Assembly (NCBI RefSeq): GCF_008124885.1
Contig: NZ_VNHX01000015.1
Location: 47,989-111,988 of the forward strand
Length of the DNA stretch: 64,000 nucleotides
Direction: 5' to 3'
Source: Sphingobacterium allocomposti
GTDB taxonomy: Bacteria; Bacteroidota; Bacteroidia; Sphingobacteriales; Sphingobacteriaceae
Shown: positions 44,061 to 52,824 of the stretch, one piece after another
Position numbering within the stretch: position 1 is the stretch's first letter
Layout: each line of letters opens with the position of its first letter
The notes under the pieces: generated by a model
The model's database searches: none
What the model was told of the DNA's origin: nothing
Seen by the model: the letters and a program-made list of their open reading frames with translations, nothing else
Program-made: the position numbers and the translations under genes

Positions 44061-45359
44061 TTAGTCTTCCCATATATATTTTCTGTTTTTTCCCGACAAT
44101 TTGTTTTTGAGGTTCTTAAAAGCAAGCTTCATTTTAATAGGTGTATAACTTTTAAGCTTCTCAAGCTTCTGTTTCAGAAACATATTTTCGAACTCCAGTA
44201 AAGATACTTTATTTTTAGTATCCGATAGATTCGGTATGATTTCGTTGTAAATAAGATCGATTCTATTCTTTATTTTTTCGCCTATTACTGCCGGAGAAAG
44301 TATCTTATTTGTATCAAGTTTTGCCTGCTTTGCGATTTTTTTTGCTTTTTCGGGGTTTGTAAAAACATCCGTCATCAGTTGTGCAGCATGATCAACATCT
44401 GCTGCGGCCCAGTAGTCGTCTTCATGCCCGTAATTGAAGCTTGCCGATTTCTTGACAAGAGAAAAATTGACAAGATAACTGTTGGCATTGTTCATAAACT
44501 CCATATTGGAGGAGTACGCTGTACCGATAACGGGTTTTTCAAGGTACATAGCTTCGGCCATGGTCAATCCGAATCCTTCTGAGCAATGTAAAGAAACAAA
44601 GCAATCGCAGCAGTTCATGAGGCTATATAGATACTCTTGCTCTAAAATTTCTTCGATAAGGATAATGCTGCTGTTGTCACCTATTTTTTCGAGGAGAGCC
44701 TTTTTTTCGTTGGGAAACTCTTTGCTGATCGAACTTTTTATTACCAACAACACGTCGGGGTTATTTTTCCCAAATGCTTTCGTATATGCATCAACGACTG
44801 CGATAGGGTTTTTGCGGTCTATTGAGCTATAATAGTCAAACATAGTCATAAATATGAACTTGTTCTCGGGAAGATTGAAGGTCTTACGATAAAATCGCGG
44901 TGTTGGAATGTCAATGGAATGCATGAATTTGATAACTGGTATAGGCGAAATTTTGGAAATAGCTTCCGCGCAGAAGTTGCTGGGAACCCATATTTCGTTG
45001 AAAAGCGGGAAGAACGTCTTCGACTCTTCCGGAAAATTCTCTAATTCCCAAGCCCAAAAACCAATATTATATTTACCTTCGAAGTAATTTAAACCTACGT
45101 TTTTCAATACGAGTGGCAGGATGTCGATATTTGCCTGTACCAAATTGATAGCGTAGTCGTTGGTCGCCTTGAAGTGCTCGTCGATATCGTTACTATTCGC
45201 TATATATTTAGGCATATCGATATTCAGATCGTTGACGCAATAGGGTACGTTAGCCGATTTTATAGACCTGATGTTGGACCGAACTCCCTCACCCAGACCA
45301 AATTGTCCCTTAATAAAACCTGAGATATTTACACCATACGCTGGTCTTTCTTCTTTCAT
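44061..45359 (-). CDS. Glycosyltransferase, GT4-type
   Basis: 432 residues. It begins with GVNISGFIKGQFGLGEGVRS, a known N-terminal motif of polysaccharide-cluster glycosyltransferases, and has the donor-site motif VSLHCSEGFGLTMAEAMYLE near residue 265. A C-terminal coiled-coil-like tail (SLLEFENMFLKQKLEKLKSY) extends it. Third in the minus-strand run GT2 - GT4 - GT4. The acceptor and sugar are unknown. Confidence 0.88.
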   Translation of the reverse strand: MKEERPAYGVNISGFIKGQFGLGEGVRSNIRSIKSANVPYCVNDLNIDMPKYIANSNDIDEHFKATNDYAINLVQANIDILPLVLKNVGLNYFEGKYNIGFWAWELENFPEESKTFFPLFNEIWVPSNFCAEAISKISPIPVIKFMHSIDIPTPRFYRKTFNLPENKFIFMTMFDYYSSIDRKNPIAVVDAYTKAFGKNNPDVLLVIKSSISKEFPNEKKALLEKIGDNSSIILIEEILEQEYLYSLMNCCDCFVSLHCSEGFGLTMAEAMYLEKPVIGTAYSSNMEFMNNANSYLVNFSLVKKSASFNYGHEDDYWAAADVDHAAQLMTDVFTNPEKAKKIAKQAKLDTNKILSPAVIGEKIKNRIDLIYNEIIPNLSDTKNKVSLLEFENMFLKQKLEKLKSYTPIKMKLAFKNLKNKLSGKNRKYIWED

Positions 45360-45411
45360 TTGTGGTATATGTACTTTTTATATAAAATTTTTTTCCATCT
45401 AAAAATAACAA

Positions 45412-46665
45412 CTATTGAGAAAGATGCGACATACGAATAACGAGTCTATTCAGTCGTTCCAAAACGCTGTCCCAAGAATAATTTTTTTCTATATACTGGA
45501 CGGCCTTTTCCCGGCAACCTTCCGCTGTTTCAGCCTCTTTGAACGTCAGTATGTGATGAAGCTTTTTTAAGAAGTCTGTTTTTGATAGGTAATATTGAGC
45601 CGCGAAGCCGCTATCTATGCAATGTTGTTTCAAAACAGCCGACTTTCCGTTAACTAGCACAGGCTTTCCCAACTGCATGGCTTCCAATAGTAGCAATGAA
45701 AGGCTTTCACGATCTGAGGGGTTGACGACTAGCGTAGCCAGCTGTATGAGTGACACTCTCTCTGAATCGGTAACGAATCCCGTATAGATAACGTCGGGGT
45801 GTTGGCATCTAGGCATAAAAACTCCCCCTGTCAACACTAGTTTCACTGGTAGATTAGTATTATTTTTATATTCGATAAACCATTCAATCAGCTTTCCAAT
45901 TTTCTCTTTGGCCACCCGCCCACAATACAGAATATACTGTTCCGGTAAATTAAATTTTGTCTTAACCTGTCCGTTATCGGCGGGAGTTGGATTATCGACG
46001 CCCACTGCTAGAATGCTGTCGGAAGCCATTTTGTTTCCAAAAATCTTACGGCAGAGCTCTCTCTCGGCTTCCGTATTAAAAGCGACGTGTTCCACTGTTG
46101 TAAAAATGTGTGAGAGATAGGATCGAAAGAAGTCTCCCTCTTCGTGGGCGGTTGGAATAAGGATACACTTCTGAGGGATGGCTTGGATTATGTCGTAAAA
46201 GTTGGGACAGGGATACGATAGCAAAAATACGGCGCGGTAGTTGGCCTGATTGATAATAAGAAAGCGTATCAAGTCTGGAGAATACAAACCGTGAGACCGT
46301 ATCACCTCTAGTTCCGATTGCAAGGCTATCGAAAACTTGGGAAACAACGACGATATATATCGGAGTATTCTGATCTTATATAGGAATTTTCGGATTTTCC
46401 TTCCCCATCTACTTTTTCGATATACGCGTTCAAACCGTTGCCTGTCGAATGCATTGGTACTAAATCTGCGTACTGTTACGTTGTTTTCGACGGTGACACC
46501 TTCCTCGTAAAATGGTTTGAATGTAATATAGTTGTCGGTTATAGACGTCAATACTTCGACATCGTATAAACTAGAAGCTCGTTCCGCAAGCATTTTACAA
46601 TGCTTTTCAGCGCCTCCATTAACCTCTTTACCGTATAGGCCAACAACAAAACAAATTTTCTCCAT
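45412..46665 (-). CDS. Glycosyltransferase family 4 protein
   Basis: 417 residues, GT-B fold. N-terminal domain MEKICFVVGLYGKEVNGGAE with GGAEKHCKMLAERA; C-terminal donor domain with YCGRVAKEKIGKLIEWFIEY and NPSDRESLSLLLLEAMQLGK, where the E-x7-E is present. Lies 17 bp after the GT2 gene (gap 46666-46681) in the same strand, so the two are cotranscribed. Likely a surface-polysaccharide or LPS-core enzyme. Confidence 0.9.
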   Translation of the reverse strand: MEKICFVVGLYGKEVNGGAEKHCKMLAERASSLYDVEVLTSITDNYITFKPFYEEGVTVENNVTVRRFSTNAFDRQRFERVYRKSRWGRKIRKFLYKIRILRYISSLFPKFSIALQSELEVIRSHGLYSPDLIRFLIINQANYRAVFLLSYPCPNFYDIIQAIPQKCILIPTAHEEGDFFRSYLSHIFTTVEHVAFNTEAERELCRKIFGNKMASDSILAVGVDNPTPADNGQVKTKFNLPEQYILYCGRVAKEKIGKLIEWFIEYKNNTNLPVKLVLTGGVFMPRCQHPDVIYTGFVTDSERVSLIQLATLVVNPSDRESLSLLLLEAMQLGKPVLVNGKSAVLKQHCIDSGFAAQYYLSKTDFLKKLHHILTFKEAETAEGCREKAVQYIEKNYSWDSVLERLNRLVIRMSHLSQ

Positions 46666-46681
46666 TCGAATGTTTGCCTAC

Positions 46682-47464
46682 TCAGATCGCCACTTCCTGA
46701 AAGCCCGGAGACCGATGCCACATCTTGTTGCTTACCGTCTCTCTATAGATAAGCTCGTTAGGCTTGAAGTTAGCCCGGGACGAAAGCGGGTGGAAAATAT
46801 GAAAACCCACAGCCGCCCATTTTAGGCGTTTCTTTTTCACGCCTGAGTTTATTAACCGTTCCGCAAATTCGTAATCTTCCCATCCCCATCCCGTAAAGCC
46901 ATTAAAGTAGCCGTTAATACGTACGTAATCTTCTAGCCAAAAGGCCAGATTGCAACCTTTTACATTATGCGAGCTATATGGGTCTGTCTTGAATATTCCC
47001 GAAAGGAGTGGAAACCGAATAGCGTTAAAACGCGTCGTCATACCTTTCATGAGGCAGCTGAAGGAAAGCTGTTTCTTGTGAATGGCTTTTTTTGATAATG
47101 ATTCGCCGATCATTGCTCGGCTTCCCTGTACGAAGTAACCCTTTTGTGCAGCGGCAAGATGGTCTTTTACAAAATGTTTGTGTAGAATGATGTCGCCGTC
47201 TATCTCGATGATATAATCCGTTTTGCAGGTTTTCAACGCTTTATTTAAGATTAACGACTTTTGAAAGCCATTGTCTTCGTGCCAAACATGTTCTATAGGT
47301 AAGAAATGTTTAAATTTCCCGACCACATCGGCCGTACGGTAGTCGGAACCGTCGTCGGCTATAACGACATGTTCAGGCATCCTGCTTTGTTTGGAAACGC
47401 TCAAAAGAACAAGTTCCAAGGCTTCGGGCCAATTGTAGGTCGATATGATTAAACTAACAGTCAT
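46682..47464 (-). CDS. Glycosyltransferase family 2 protein, galactosyltransferase-like
   Basis: 260 residues, GT-A fold. VSLIISTYNWPEALELVLLS at the start, HVVIADDGSDYRTADVVGKF (donor nucleotide site), YIIEIDGDIILHKHF with the DxD metal site, and GFTGWGWEDYEFAERLINSG, a WGxED-type acceptor motif of beta-1,4-galactosyltransferase and chondroitin-polymerase relatives. First gene of the minus-strand trio. Its ATG is 293 bp from a divergent glycosyltransferase gene. Confidence 0.9.
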   Translation of the reverse strand: MTVSLIISTYNWPEALELVLLSVSKQSRMPEHVVIADDGSDYRTADVVGKFKHFLPIEHVWHEDNGFQKSLILNKALKTCKTDYIIEIDGDIILHKHFVKDHLAAAQKGYFVQGSRAMIGESLSKKAIHKKQLSFSCLMKGMTTRFNAIRFPLLSGIFKTDPYSSHNVKGCNLAFWLEDYVRINGYFNGFTGWGWEDYEFAERLINSGVKKKRLKWAAVGFHIFHPLSSRANFKPNELIYRETVSNKMWHRSPGFQEVAI

Positions 47465-47756
47465 ACTCTGTATTCGCTGATTTAACTTTTATATTTCATT
47501 GTCCACGACCAAAAACGTCGATAGCTGTCGTGTCGATCTCTTGATTTCCGCGCCAGACGTTTTCTAAAGCTTACCATGCCAATGGCTTTTCATATATAAC
47601 GTCTGTTGTTTCAAGAACGTTACAAAGAAAAGTAAAATTGTTTATTCTTTTCTGGTTTCGAATAATCTTTGTAAAATTGGGGATCCTATTTTTGTTTAAC
47701 AAAAGAAAGCAGGGAAGTAGCAACTCCTTTTTATCCAACGACTAACACACGAAATA

Positions 47757-48818
47757 ATGTTTCGTAAAAAAATCCTATTTGACGCCGAACGGATGAAATA
47801 TCCGAATACAGGGTTATATCATTTTTGCTTACATCTAGGGCGTGAGTTGTCTATCTTATTTGAACGGGAAGACGGTATGGATTTAGGGTTTTACGTTCCC
47901 TCCGTGGTCGACGAATTCAAAGCTAACGCGAGGCGCCACGTTCATCCACTGCATAAGATAGGGCACTATTTTAAGACCAAGCCGGCATTATGGCATGCGA
48001 CCTATCAGCTATCCGATTATATTCCTCATTACCCCGCCATTAAAAAGGTGCTTACGGTACACGATTTGAATTTTTTGAGGGAAAAAGAGCAACAGAAGCA
48101 AGGAGCATATCTAAAGAGGTTGCAAAAAAATGTCGATCAGTCGGAGGCCATTGTGTGCATCTCAAATTTTGTAAGAAATGAGTTGCAGCAATTTTGCGAT
48201 TTAAAAGACAAAATGGTGAATGTTATCTATAATGGTAATAATATCAATGATGCCCTGCTGCCCGCAAAACCGGAGAGGCCGGGGATAAACTTCGAACGAC
48301 CTTTTATCTTTTCCATTGGCGCGGTAAACCGTAAGAAAAACTTTCATACTTTGCCGTATTTAATCGCGAAGAACGATTTAAACCTGATTATAAGCGGTGA
48401 TCTCGTGGACAAACAATATTATCACGAGATATTAGGTGTAGCAAAACAGCTAGGTGTGCTCAACCGCGTTTTTTTTACTGGAGCTATCGAAGAAGCGGAA
48501 AAGTACTATTTGCTAAAATATTGCTATCTTTTTTGTTTCCCATCGATATCGGAGGGCTTCGGGCTACCCGTCGTGGAGGCTATGAGCTTCGGTACTAATA
48601 TTTTACTATCCACAGCGACATCGCTGCCCGAAATCGGCGGAGATGTGGTGCATTATATGGAGAGCTTCGATCCGCTATACCTTGTTGAGTTGGGAGGGAT
48701 AATAGGACAGGGCGCGTTGTGTGCCCATAGTGCGGACGCAGTTAAGAAAAGGGCGCAGCTGTTTCAGTGGTCCCACACGGCGAAAGAATATATGAATGCA
48801 TACCGGCATATTTTATAG
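47757..48818 (+). CDS. Glycosyltransferase family 4-like protein
   Basis: 353 residues. It starts MFRKKILFDAERMKYPNTGL; the acceptor domain contains HDLNFLREKEQQKQG and EAIVCISNFVRNEL; the donor domain has FIFSIGAVNRKKNFHTLPYL and FPSISEGFGLPVVEAMSFGT with the E-x7-E pair. This is the GT4 mannosyl/N-acetylglucosaminyl-type layout. A TATTTTTG box lies 63 bp upstream (47687-47694), with TTTG only 15 bp before it, so the promoter call is weak. Starts a plus-strand pair with a GT90 gene. Confidence 0.88.
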   Translation: MFRKKILFDAERMKYPNTGLYHFCLHLGRELSILFEREDGMDLGFYVPSVVDEFKANARRHVHPLHKIGHYFKTKPALWHATYQLSDYIPHYPAIKKVLTVHDLNFLREKEQQKQGAYLKRLQKNVDQSEAIVCISNFVRNELQQFCDLKDKMVNVIYNGNNINDALLPAKPERPGINFERPFIFSIGAVNRKKNFHTLPYLIAKNDLNLIISGDLVDKQYYHEILGVAKQLGVLNRVFFTGAIEEAEKYYLLKYCYLFCFPSISEGFGLPVVEAMSFGTNILLSTATSLPEIGGDVVHYMESFDPLYLVELGGIIGQGALCAHSADAVKKRAQLFQWSHTAKEYMNAYRHIL

Positions 48819-48826
48819 CGGTCTAT

Positions 48827-48858
48827 TTCGTGAATGCAATGCATTTTATGTAGGTTTG
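48827..48858 (+). promoter_or_regulatory. Possible promoter of the GT90 gene
   Basis: TTCG at 48827-48830, 20 bp spacer, TAGGTTTG at 48851-48858; the ATG follows 7 bp later, so the transcript would be almost leaderless. Confidence 0.45.
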
Positions 48859-48865
48859 GGAAGGC

Positions 48866-49804
48866 ATGAATCTTAAGAAGTATCTGTTAAAAAACAAAAA
48901 TAATAAGTTTCTTTATTATGTAAGGGCATTGTTTAGGGAGGCAATGCCGGGATCGTGGGTGCGTTCGGCTCTGTCTTCCAAGCTGACAAAAGATTGGGGG
49001 GCACAATGGCCATATATAAAAGGACGTGTTGATTACTACAACAAGCTGGAAGAAAAGACGTTATTGTCTGGAGACGCTATTGCTATAAACTCATACCGCA
49101 TACCGAAGAAAATCCGTGTTTACTATTTTGACAGTATGGAATATCTACGGTTCTTTGATCCTTCATTACGTTTTGAGATTGTGCCTGGTGATGTTGTTGA
49201 TGTCCCCCGCTATCCGGCTATAGTGAAGAGCCGGCCCATCTCGACAACGAATAGCAACGCAGTGATATTAAACCTGGACAAAGCCAGGCATTTTAACTTT
49301 GTCAGGGACGATATACCGTTTGGCGCAAAAAGGGATATGCTCGTCGGGCGGAGCGGATTTAGTCAGCCGCACCGAAAACGCTTTTTCGAGCTATATTCAG
49401 ACCACCCCCTCTGCAACCTAAAAAAAGCAACGAAGTCGTCCGATCCAGGCTTTTTATCTATTGAACAGCATTTGGCCTATAAATTTGTATTGGCGTTGGA
49501 GGGAAACGATGTAGCTACTAATCTCAAATGGATTATGTCGTCAAACTCTATCGCCGTTATGCCGCGTCCCAGATACGAAACATGGTTCATGGAGGGAACG
49601 CTTATTCCGGATTACCATTACATATGTATTGCTGAAGATTACAGCGATCTGGAGGACAAATTACGTTTCTTTATCGCGAACAAAGACGCTGCTGAAGCTA
49701 TTGTTAGAAATGCCAATCAATACGTCGAGCAGTTTAAACATAAGGAACGTGAGGATGCTATCTCGCTTTTGGTACTGCAGAAGTACTTTGAAAGGACAAA
49801 CTAG
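48866..49804 (+). CDS. Glycosyltransferase family 90 (CAP10/LpsA-like) protein
   Basis: 312 residues. The GT90 core is seen as RSGFSQPHRKRFFELYSDHP, HLAYKFVLALEGNDVATNLK and MPRPRYETWFMEGTLIPDYH, the last carrying the family catalytic Asp/Glu region; LLVLQKYFERTN ends the protein. GT90 members are capsule O-xylosyltransferases and bacterial LPS-core glycosyltransferases (LpsA). It follows the previous gene by 47 bp. The stop codon TAG overlaps the stop of the convergent next gene in a shared CTAG. Confidence 0.88.
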   Translation: MNLKKYLLKNKNNKFLYYVRALFREAMPGSWVRSALSSKLTKDWGAQWPYIKGRVDYYNKLEEKTLLSGDAIAINSYRIPKKIRVYYFDSMEYLRFFDPSLRFEIVPGDVVDVPRYPAIVKSRPISTTNSNAVILNLDKARHFNFVRDDIPFGAKRDMLVGRSGFSQPHRKRFFELYSDHPLCNLKKATKSSDPGFLSIEQHLAYKFVLALEGNDVATNLKWIMSSNSIAVMPRPRYETWFMEGTLIPDYHYICIAEDYSDLEDKLRFFIANKDAAEAIVRNANQYVEQFKHKEREDAISLLVLQKYFERTN

Positions 49805-50919
49805 CCGAGCGACTTATATATAGAAGCCCATTGAGCCGCCAACACCTGGTCGCTAAATTGCTGCGCATAAATAAGACCTTGTTCTTTCATTTCTTTCTGT
49901 TTGCTGCTAGAGGAAAGCACGGAGTCTATGGCATAGACGATTTCGTCGACGTTCTGTGGATCTATAAAGCGTGATGACGGACCCGCTGCTTCAGGAAAAA
50001 CACCACTGTTGGTTGTGATAACCGGCGTGCCGGAGAAAAGTGCCTCAATTATTGGTATGCCAAAACCTTCATAGCTGGACGGATAAACAAAAATGGAGGA
50101 AAGTCTGTACATCGCTGCGAGATCTTCCATATGCTCGACTTTAGGGAAGATGACCCGATGCTCTAGCTTCTTGTCGATAATATAACGTCTTATCTGCGCT
50201 GCGTACGGCGTTTGCTTGCCCACAATAACCAACGGAATGTCTAGCTGTTCAATGGCTTTGACTATTTGAAATGCATTTTTTCGGGGTTCGATCGAGCCTA
50301 CATTTAAGACAAACTGAGCTGGAAGCCGGTATTTTCTGCGCACAGCTTCGAGTTCCTCCATGGATTTAGCCGTCTTGAAAGACGGATGACAACCTTGGTA
50401 AATCACTTCTATGCGCTCTTCAGGCAATTTAAAATAGTGGATAATATCCGATTTCGTCTGCTGACTTATGGCTACCACTTTATCCGCGCGCAGGGCTGCA
50501 TACCGAAACTTTTTGACGTAAATCGACCGGTCAATCCATTTATAGAGCTCCGGATGACGAAGGAAGATCAAGTCGTGAATGCTGACTACCGATCGTACGT
50601 TTATGTGATACAGGTCGCGCGGAATTTCGCCAGATAACCCGTGAAAGATGTCGACGGCGTCGCGCTTTAGATCCTGGACGATCCTCTTGCTGCGCCAGAC
50701 GGACGGCAGCAAGGTGTTTAGTAAGCCACGCTGCGGCAGCTGGATCGTCGCACTTTCCGGTATCGACACGGACGATGGTCTCGGTGTGTAAAGATAGTAT
50801 TCGTTTGCCGGATAATATGTACTTAGGGCGCGGATCAAGTCGCGGCTATAATTTCCTAAACCAGATCGATTGTGAAAATACCGTTTTGCATCGTAGCCTA
50901 TGCGCATAAAGCAACTCAA
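49801..50919 (-). CDS. Glycosyltransferase family 4 protein
   Basis: 372 residues. MRIGYDAKRYFHNRSGLGNY at the start (M5 of the frame could also serve), SVVSIHDLIFLRHPELYKWI, then the donor domain FVLNVGSIEPRKNAFQIVKA and FVYPSSYEGFGIPIIEALFS. The sequence resembles mannosyltransferases of LPS core synthesis. Downstream of the GT9 gene with a gap of 46 bp on the same strand. Convergent end shared with the GT90 gene. Confidence 0.9.
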   Translation of the reverse strand: MSCFMRIGYDAKRYFHNRSGLGNYSRDLIRALSTYYPANEYYLYTPRPSSVSIPESATIQLPQRGLLNTLLPSVWRSKRIVQDLKRDAVDIFHGLSGEIPRDLYHINVRSVVSIHDLIFLRHPELYKWIDRSIYVKKFRYAALRADKVVAISQQTKSDIIHYFKLPEERIEVIYQGCHPSFKTAKSMEELEAVRRKYRLPAQFVLNVGSIEPRKNAFQIVKAIEQLDIPLVIVGKQTPYAAQIRRYIIDKKLEHRVIFPKVEHMEDLAAMYRLSSIFVYPSSYEGFGIPIIEALFSGTPVITTNSGVFPEAAGPSSRFIDPQNVDEIVYAIDSVLSSSSKQKEMKEQGLIYAQQFSDQVLAAQWASIYKSLG

Positions 50920-50965
50920 AAATATAAATTAAAAAGTATAATTCGAAACTTGCCGTCGGATGTCG

Positions 50966-51985
50966 TTACCCTTCCTCAGCCTCGCTAATTTTCTCGATCA
51001 CCATTTCCGTCGTAATCAAATCGATGGCTTCTATACCGTTGCAGAGACACGATTTATTGCCATAAATCGAACTTGGACGATTGGGATGCGGAACCTGTAT
51101 GCAGTCCCGTGGCGATTGCCCGTAGCCGAGAAAGCCGGCATAAGGATGGGTTGCTCCCCACAGTGACACGCACCGCGTGCCCACTAATGATGCCATATGC
51201 ATGCCCGACGAATCCATGCTGATCATCAGGTCCAGATTGCTGATCAGCTTCAGTTCATCGGATATGTCGAGCATGCCAATGACGCTTTGTACGTTTTCGT
51301 ATTCCGTCGCCCAGGTTTCCGCAGTCTCCCGTTCCTGCTTTCCTCCCCCGAATACATAGAACGAGTAGCTGGGGAAGGCCCGAAATACCACTGGCCAGTT
51401 TTTCGGCGCCCATACTTTGTATGGATGTTGCGCAAATGGCGCAATGCCGATATTCCGTGTGGAGGTGTCGAACCCCCCGGCAATGGACGGCGGTAGCGCC
51501 CGTATCTCCTTTTTTAGGGTGTGGTCCAATTTTAGCGGGTATCCAAGCTGCCGGAAAACATCTGCATAACGCTCTACCATGGGGCGGAGCTGCCGGAACA
51601 CCCGGTTTTTTTTCCGGATCAGCGCCTTTTTTTGCACACGGGCCTTGTTTAGTATGGCAAGCCGATAGCCGGCCGTCTTAAAGAAAAGGGTTAGTATCCG
51701 GGAGCGTATGTTATTGTGTAAGTCGGCGACATAGTCTATATCGTATTTCTTGAGCTCGTTGAATAGCCGCCAGAGCCCTTTGGGGCCTTTGTGCTTTTCG
51801 TCCGGATCAATGGGGTGAAATGTAAGCCCCGGAATATCATCAAAGAAAGCAGCAAACTGGGCACGGCTAACCATAATCAATTCAACGTGCTTATGCTGGG
51901 CGCGGAACTCCCGCAAGACAGAAGCTACCATGGCGACATCGCCCATGGCTGAAAAGCGCGTGACCAATATTCTGGCTTTTTTCAT
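50966..51985 (-). CDS. Glycosyltransferase family 9 (heptosyltransferase-type) protein
   Basis: 339 residues. N-terminal ARILVTRFSAMGDVAMVASV and the C-terminal donor site DLMISMDSSGMHMASLVGTR plus VSLWGATHPYAGFLGYGQSP define the ADP-heptose:LPS heptosyltransferase family; Asp-Ser-Gly-Met-His is the nucleotide-sugar motif. The sequence CNGIEAIDLITTEMVIEKI lies at the end. Together with DUF4254 and the GT4 gene it forms a minus-strand unit that is probably LPS/LOS core. Confidence 0.92.
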   Translation of the reverse strand: MKKARILVTRFSAMGDVAMVASVLREFRAQHKHVELIMVSRAQFAAFFDDIPGLTFHPIDPDEKHKGPKGLWRLFNELKKYDIDYVADLHNNIRSRILTLFFKTAGYRLAILNKARVQKKALIRKKNRVFRQLRPMVERYADVFRQLGYPLKLDHTLKKEIRALPPSIAGGFDTSTRNIGIAPFAQHPYKVWAPKNWPVVFRAFPSYSFYVFGGGKQERETAETWATEYENVQSVIGMLDISDELKLISNLDLMISMDSSGMHMASLVGTRCVSLWGATHPYAGFLGYGQSPRDCIQVPHPNRPSSIYGNKSCLCNGIEAIDLITTEMVIEKISEAEEG

Positions 51986-51999
51986 CTGTCTAACTATTT

Positions 52000-52051
52000 A
52001 TTCATTCGTGTTTGTTTTCAATGGTATTCATGAGCTCATTACGTCCGGTAT
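52000..52051 (+). repeat. Dispersed GGYATTCATGAGCTC repeat, copy B
   Basis: TATTTATTCATTCGTG, then caatggtattcatgagctca and ttacgtccgg. It contains a 10-bp palindrome ATGAGCTCAT. Same block order as copy A (8722-8771). Sits in the 167-bp gap before the GT9 gene. Confidence 0.5.
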
Positions 52052-52152
52052 TCATTTTCCGTCAAATTCGAAAGCATTCGTTGTGCTGAAATGTCGAGCT
52101 CCGTTCTTCTGTAGTAGATGTGATCCCCGTCTTCATGCGGCGGAGATCGGTC

Positions 52153-52758
52153 TTACCGCTGCTTTTTGTATAGAACAGGGTTTAGCGAAGGATCGTTGTA
52201 CATTTTCATCTGCTTGTAGACCTTCATGTATTTATCCCCGTTTTGAATATCCGACAACAGCTCGTCGATACTTTGTGAAAGATCTTTCCGTTGTTCAAGC
52301 AGGATAGCCAACTTCGAGCGGCATGCTTCGATGTGTGTTTTATCGGCATCATTCCGTTTGGTTTCCTCTTCCATATGGTAGATTTTAAGTGCCAATATGG
52401 AGAGCCTATCGATAGCCCACGCCGGACTTTCTGTATTAATGCGGGCATCGGGCTTCGCCTGTATGTTTGCGAAAAGCTGAAGATAATAGCTATCAATGTA
52501 TTCGACGGTATCCGTACGGTGCTGGTTAGACTCGTCGATACGGCGCTTCCAATAGAGCCCCTCCTTAGGGTCTATATCCGGGTTTCTTACGACATCTTCC
52601 ATATGCCATTGCACCGTGTCGATCCAACATTTGAGATATAGCAAATGTTCTAAGGATTCTGGTCCGTATGGGTTGACAGGTGGACGGTCGATATCATCAT
52701 ATTGGTGATAATCCTCAATCGCTTGTCGAAATATCGTATTGGCCGTTGCGCTAATCAT
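52153..52758 (-). CDS. DUF4254 domain protein
   Basis: 201 residues, mostly helical. It matches the DUF4254 pattern: WHMEDVVRNPDIDPKEGLYW, RIDESNQHRTDTVEYIDSYY, then AWAIDRLSILALKIYHMEEE. No catalytic motif is known to me. Genes of this family often stand next to GT9 heptosyltransferases in Bacteroidota, as here, so a role in LPS-related synthesis is reasonable by context. Confidence 0.9.
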   Translation of the reverse strand: MISATANTIFRQAIEDYHQYDDIDRPPVNPYGPESLEHLLYLKCWIDTVQWHMEDVVRNPDIDPKEGLYWKRRIDESNQHRTDTVEYIDSYYLQLFANIQAKPDARINTESPAWAIDRLSILALKIYHMEEETKRNDADKTHIEACRSKLAILLEQRKDLSQSIDELLSDIQNGDKYMKVYKQMKMYNDPSLNPVLYKKQR

Positions 52759-52824
52759 AAGGGCAAAGATAGAAATAAATTTGTTGTCCTGTGGTTCTAC
52801 CGTTATTTTGAGATCTGGCCGGTA

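Noticed and set aside
51930..52307. Plus-strand frame over repeat copy B
   Set aside because: Runs antisense through the starts and ends of GT9 and DUF4254 genes; only the repeat portion is of interest.
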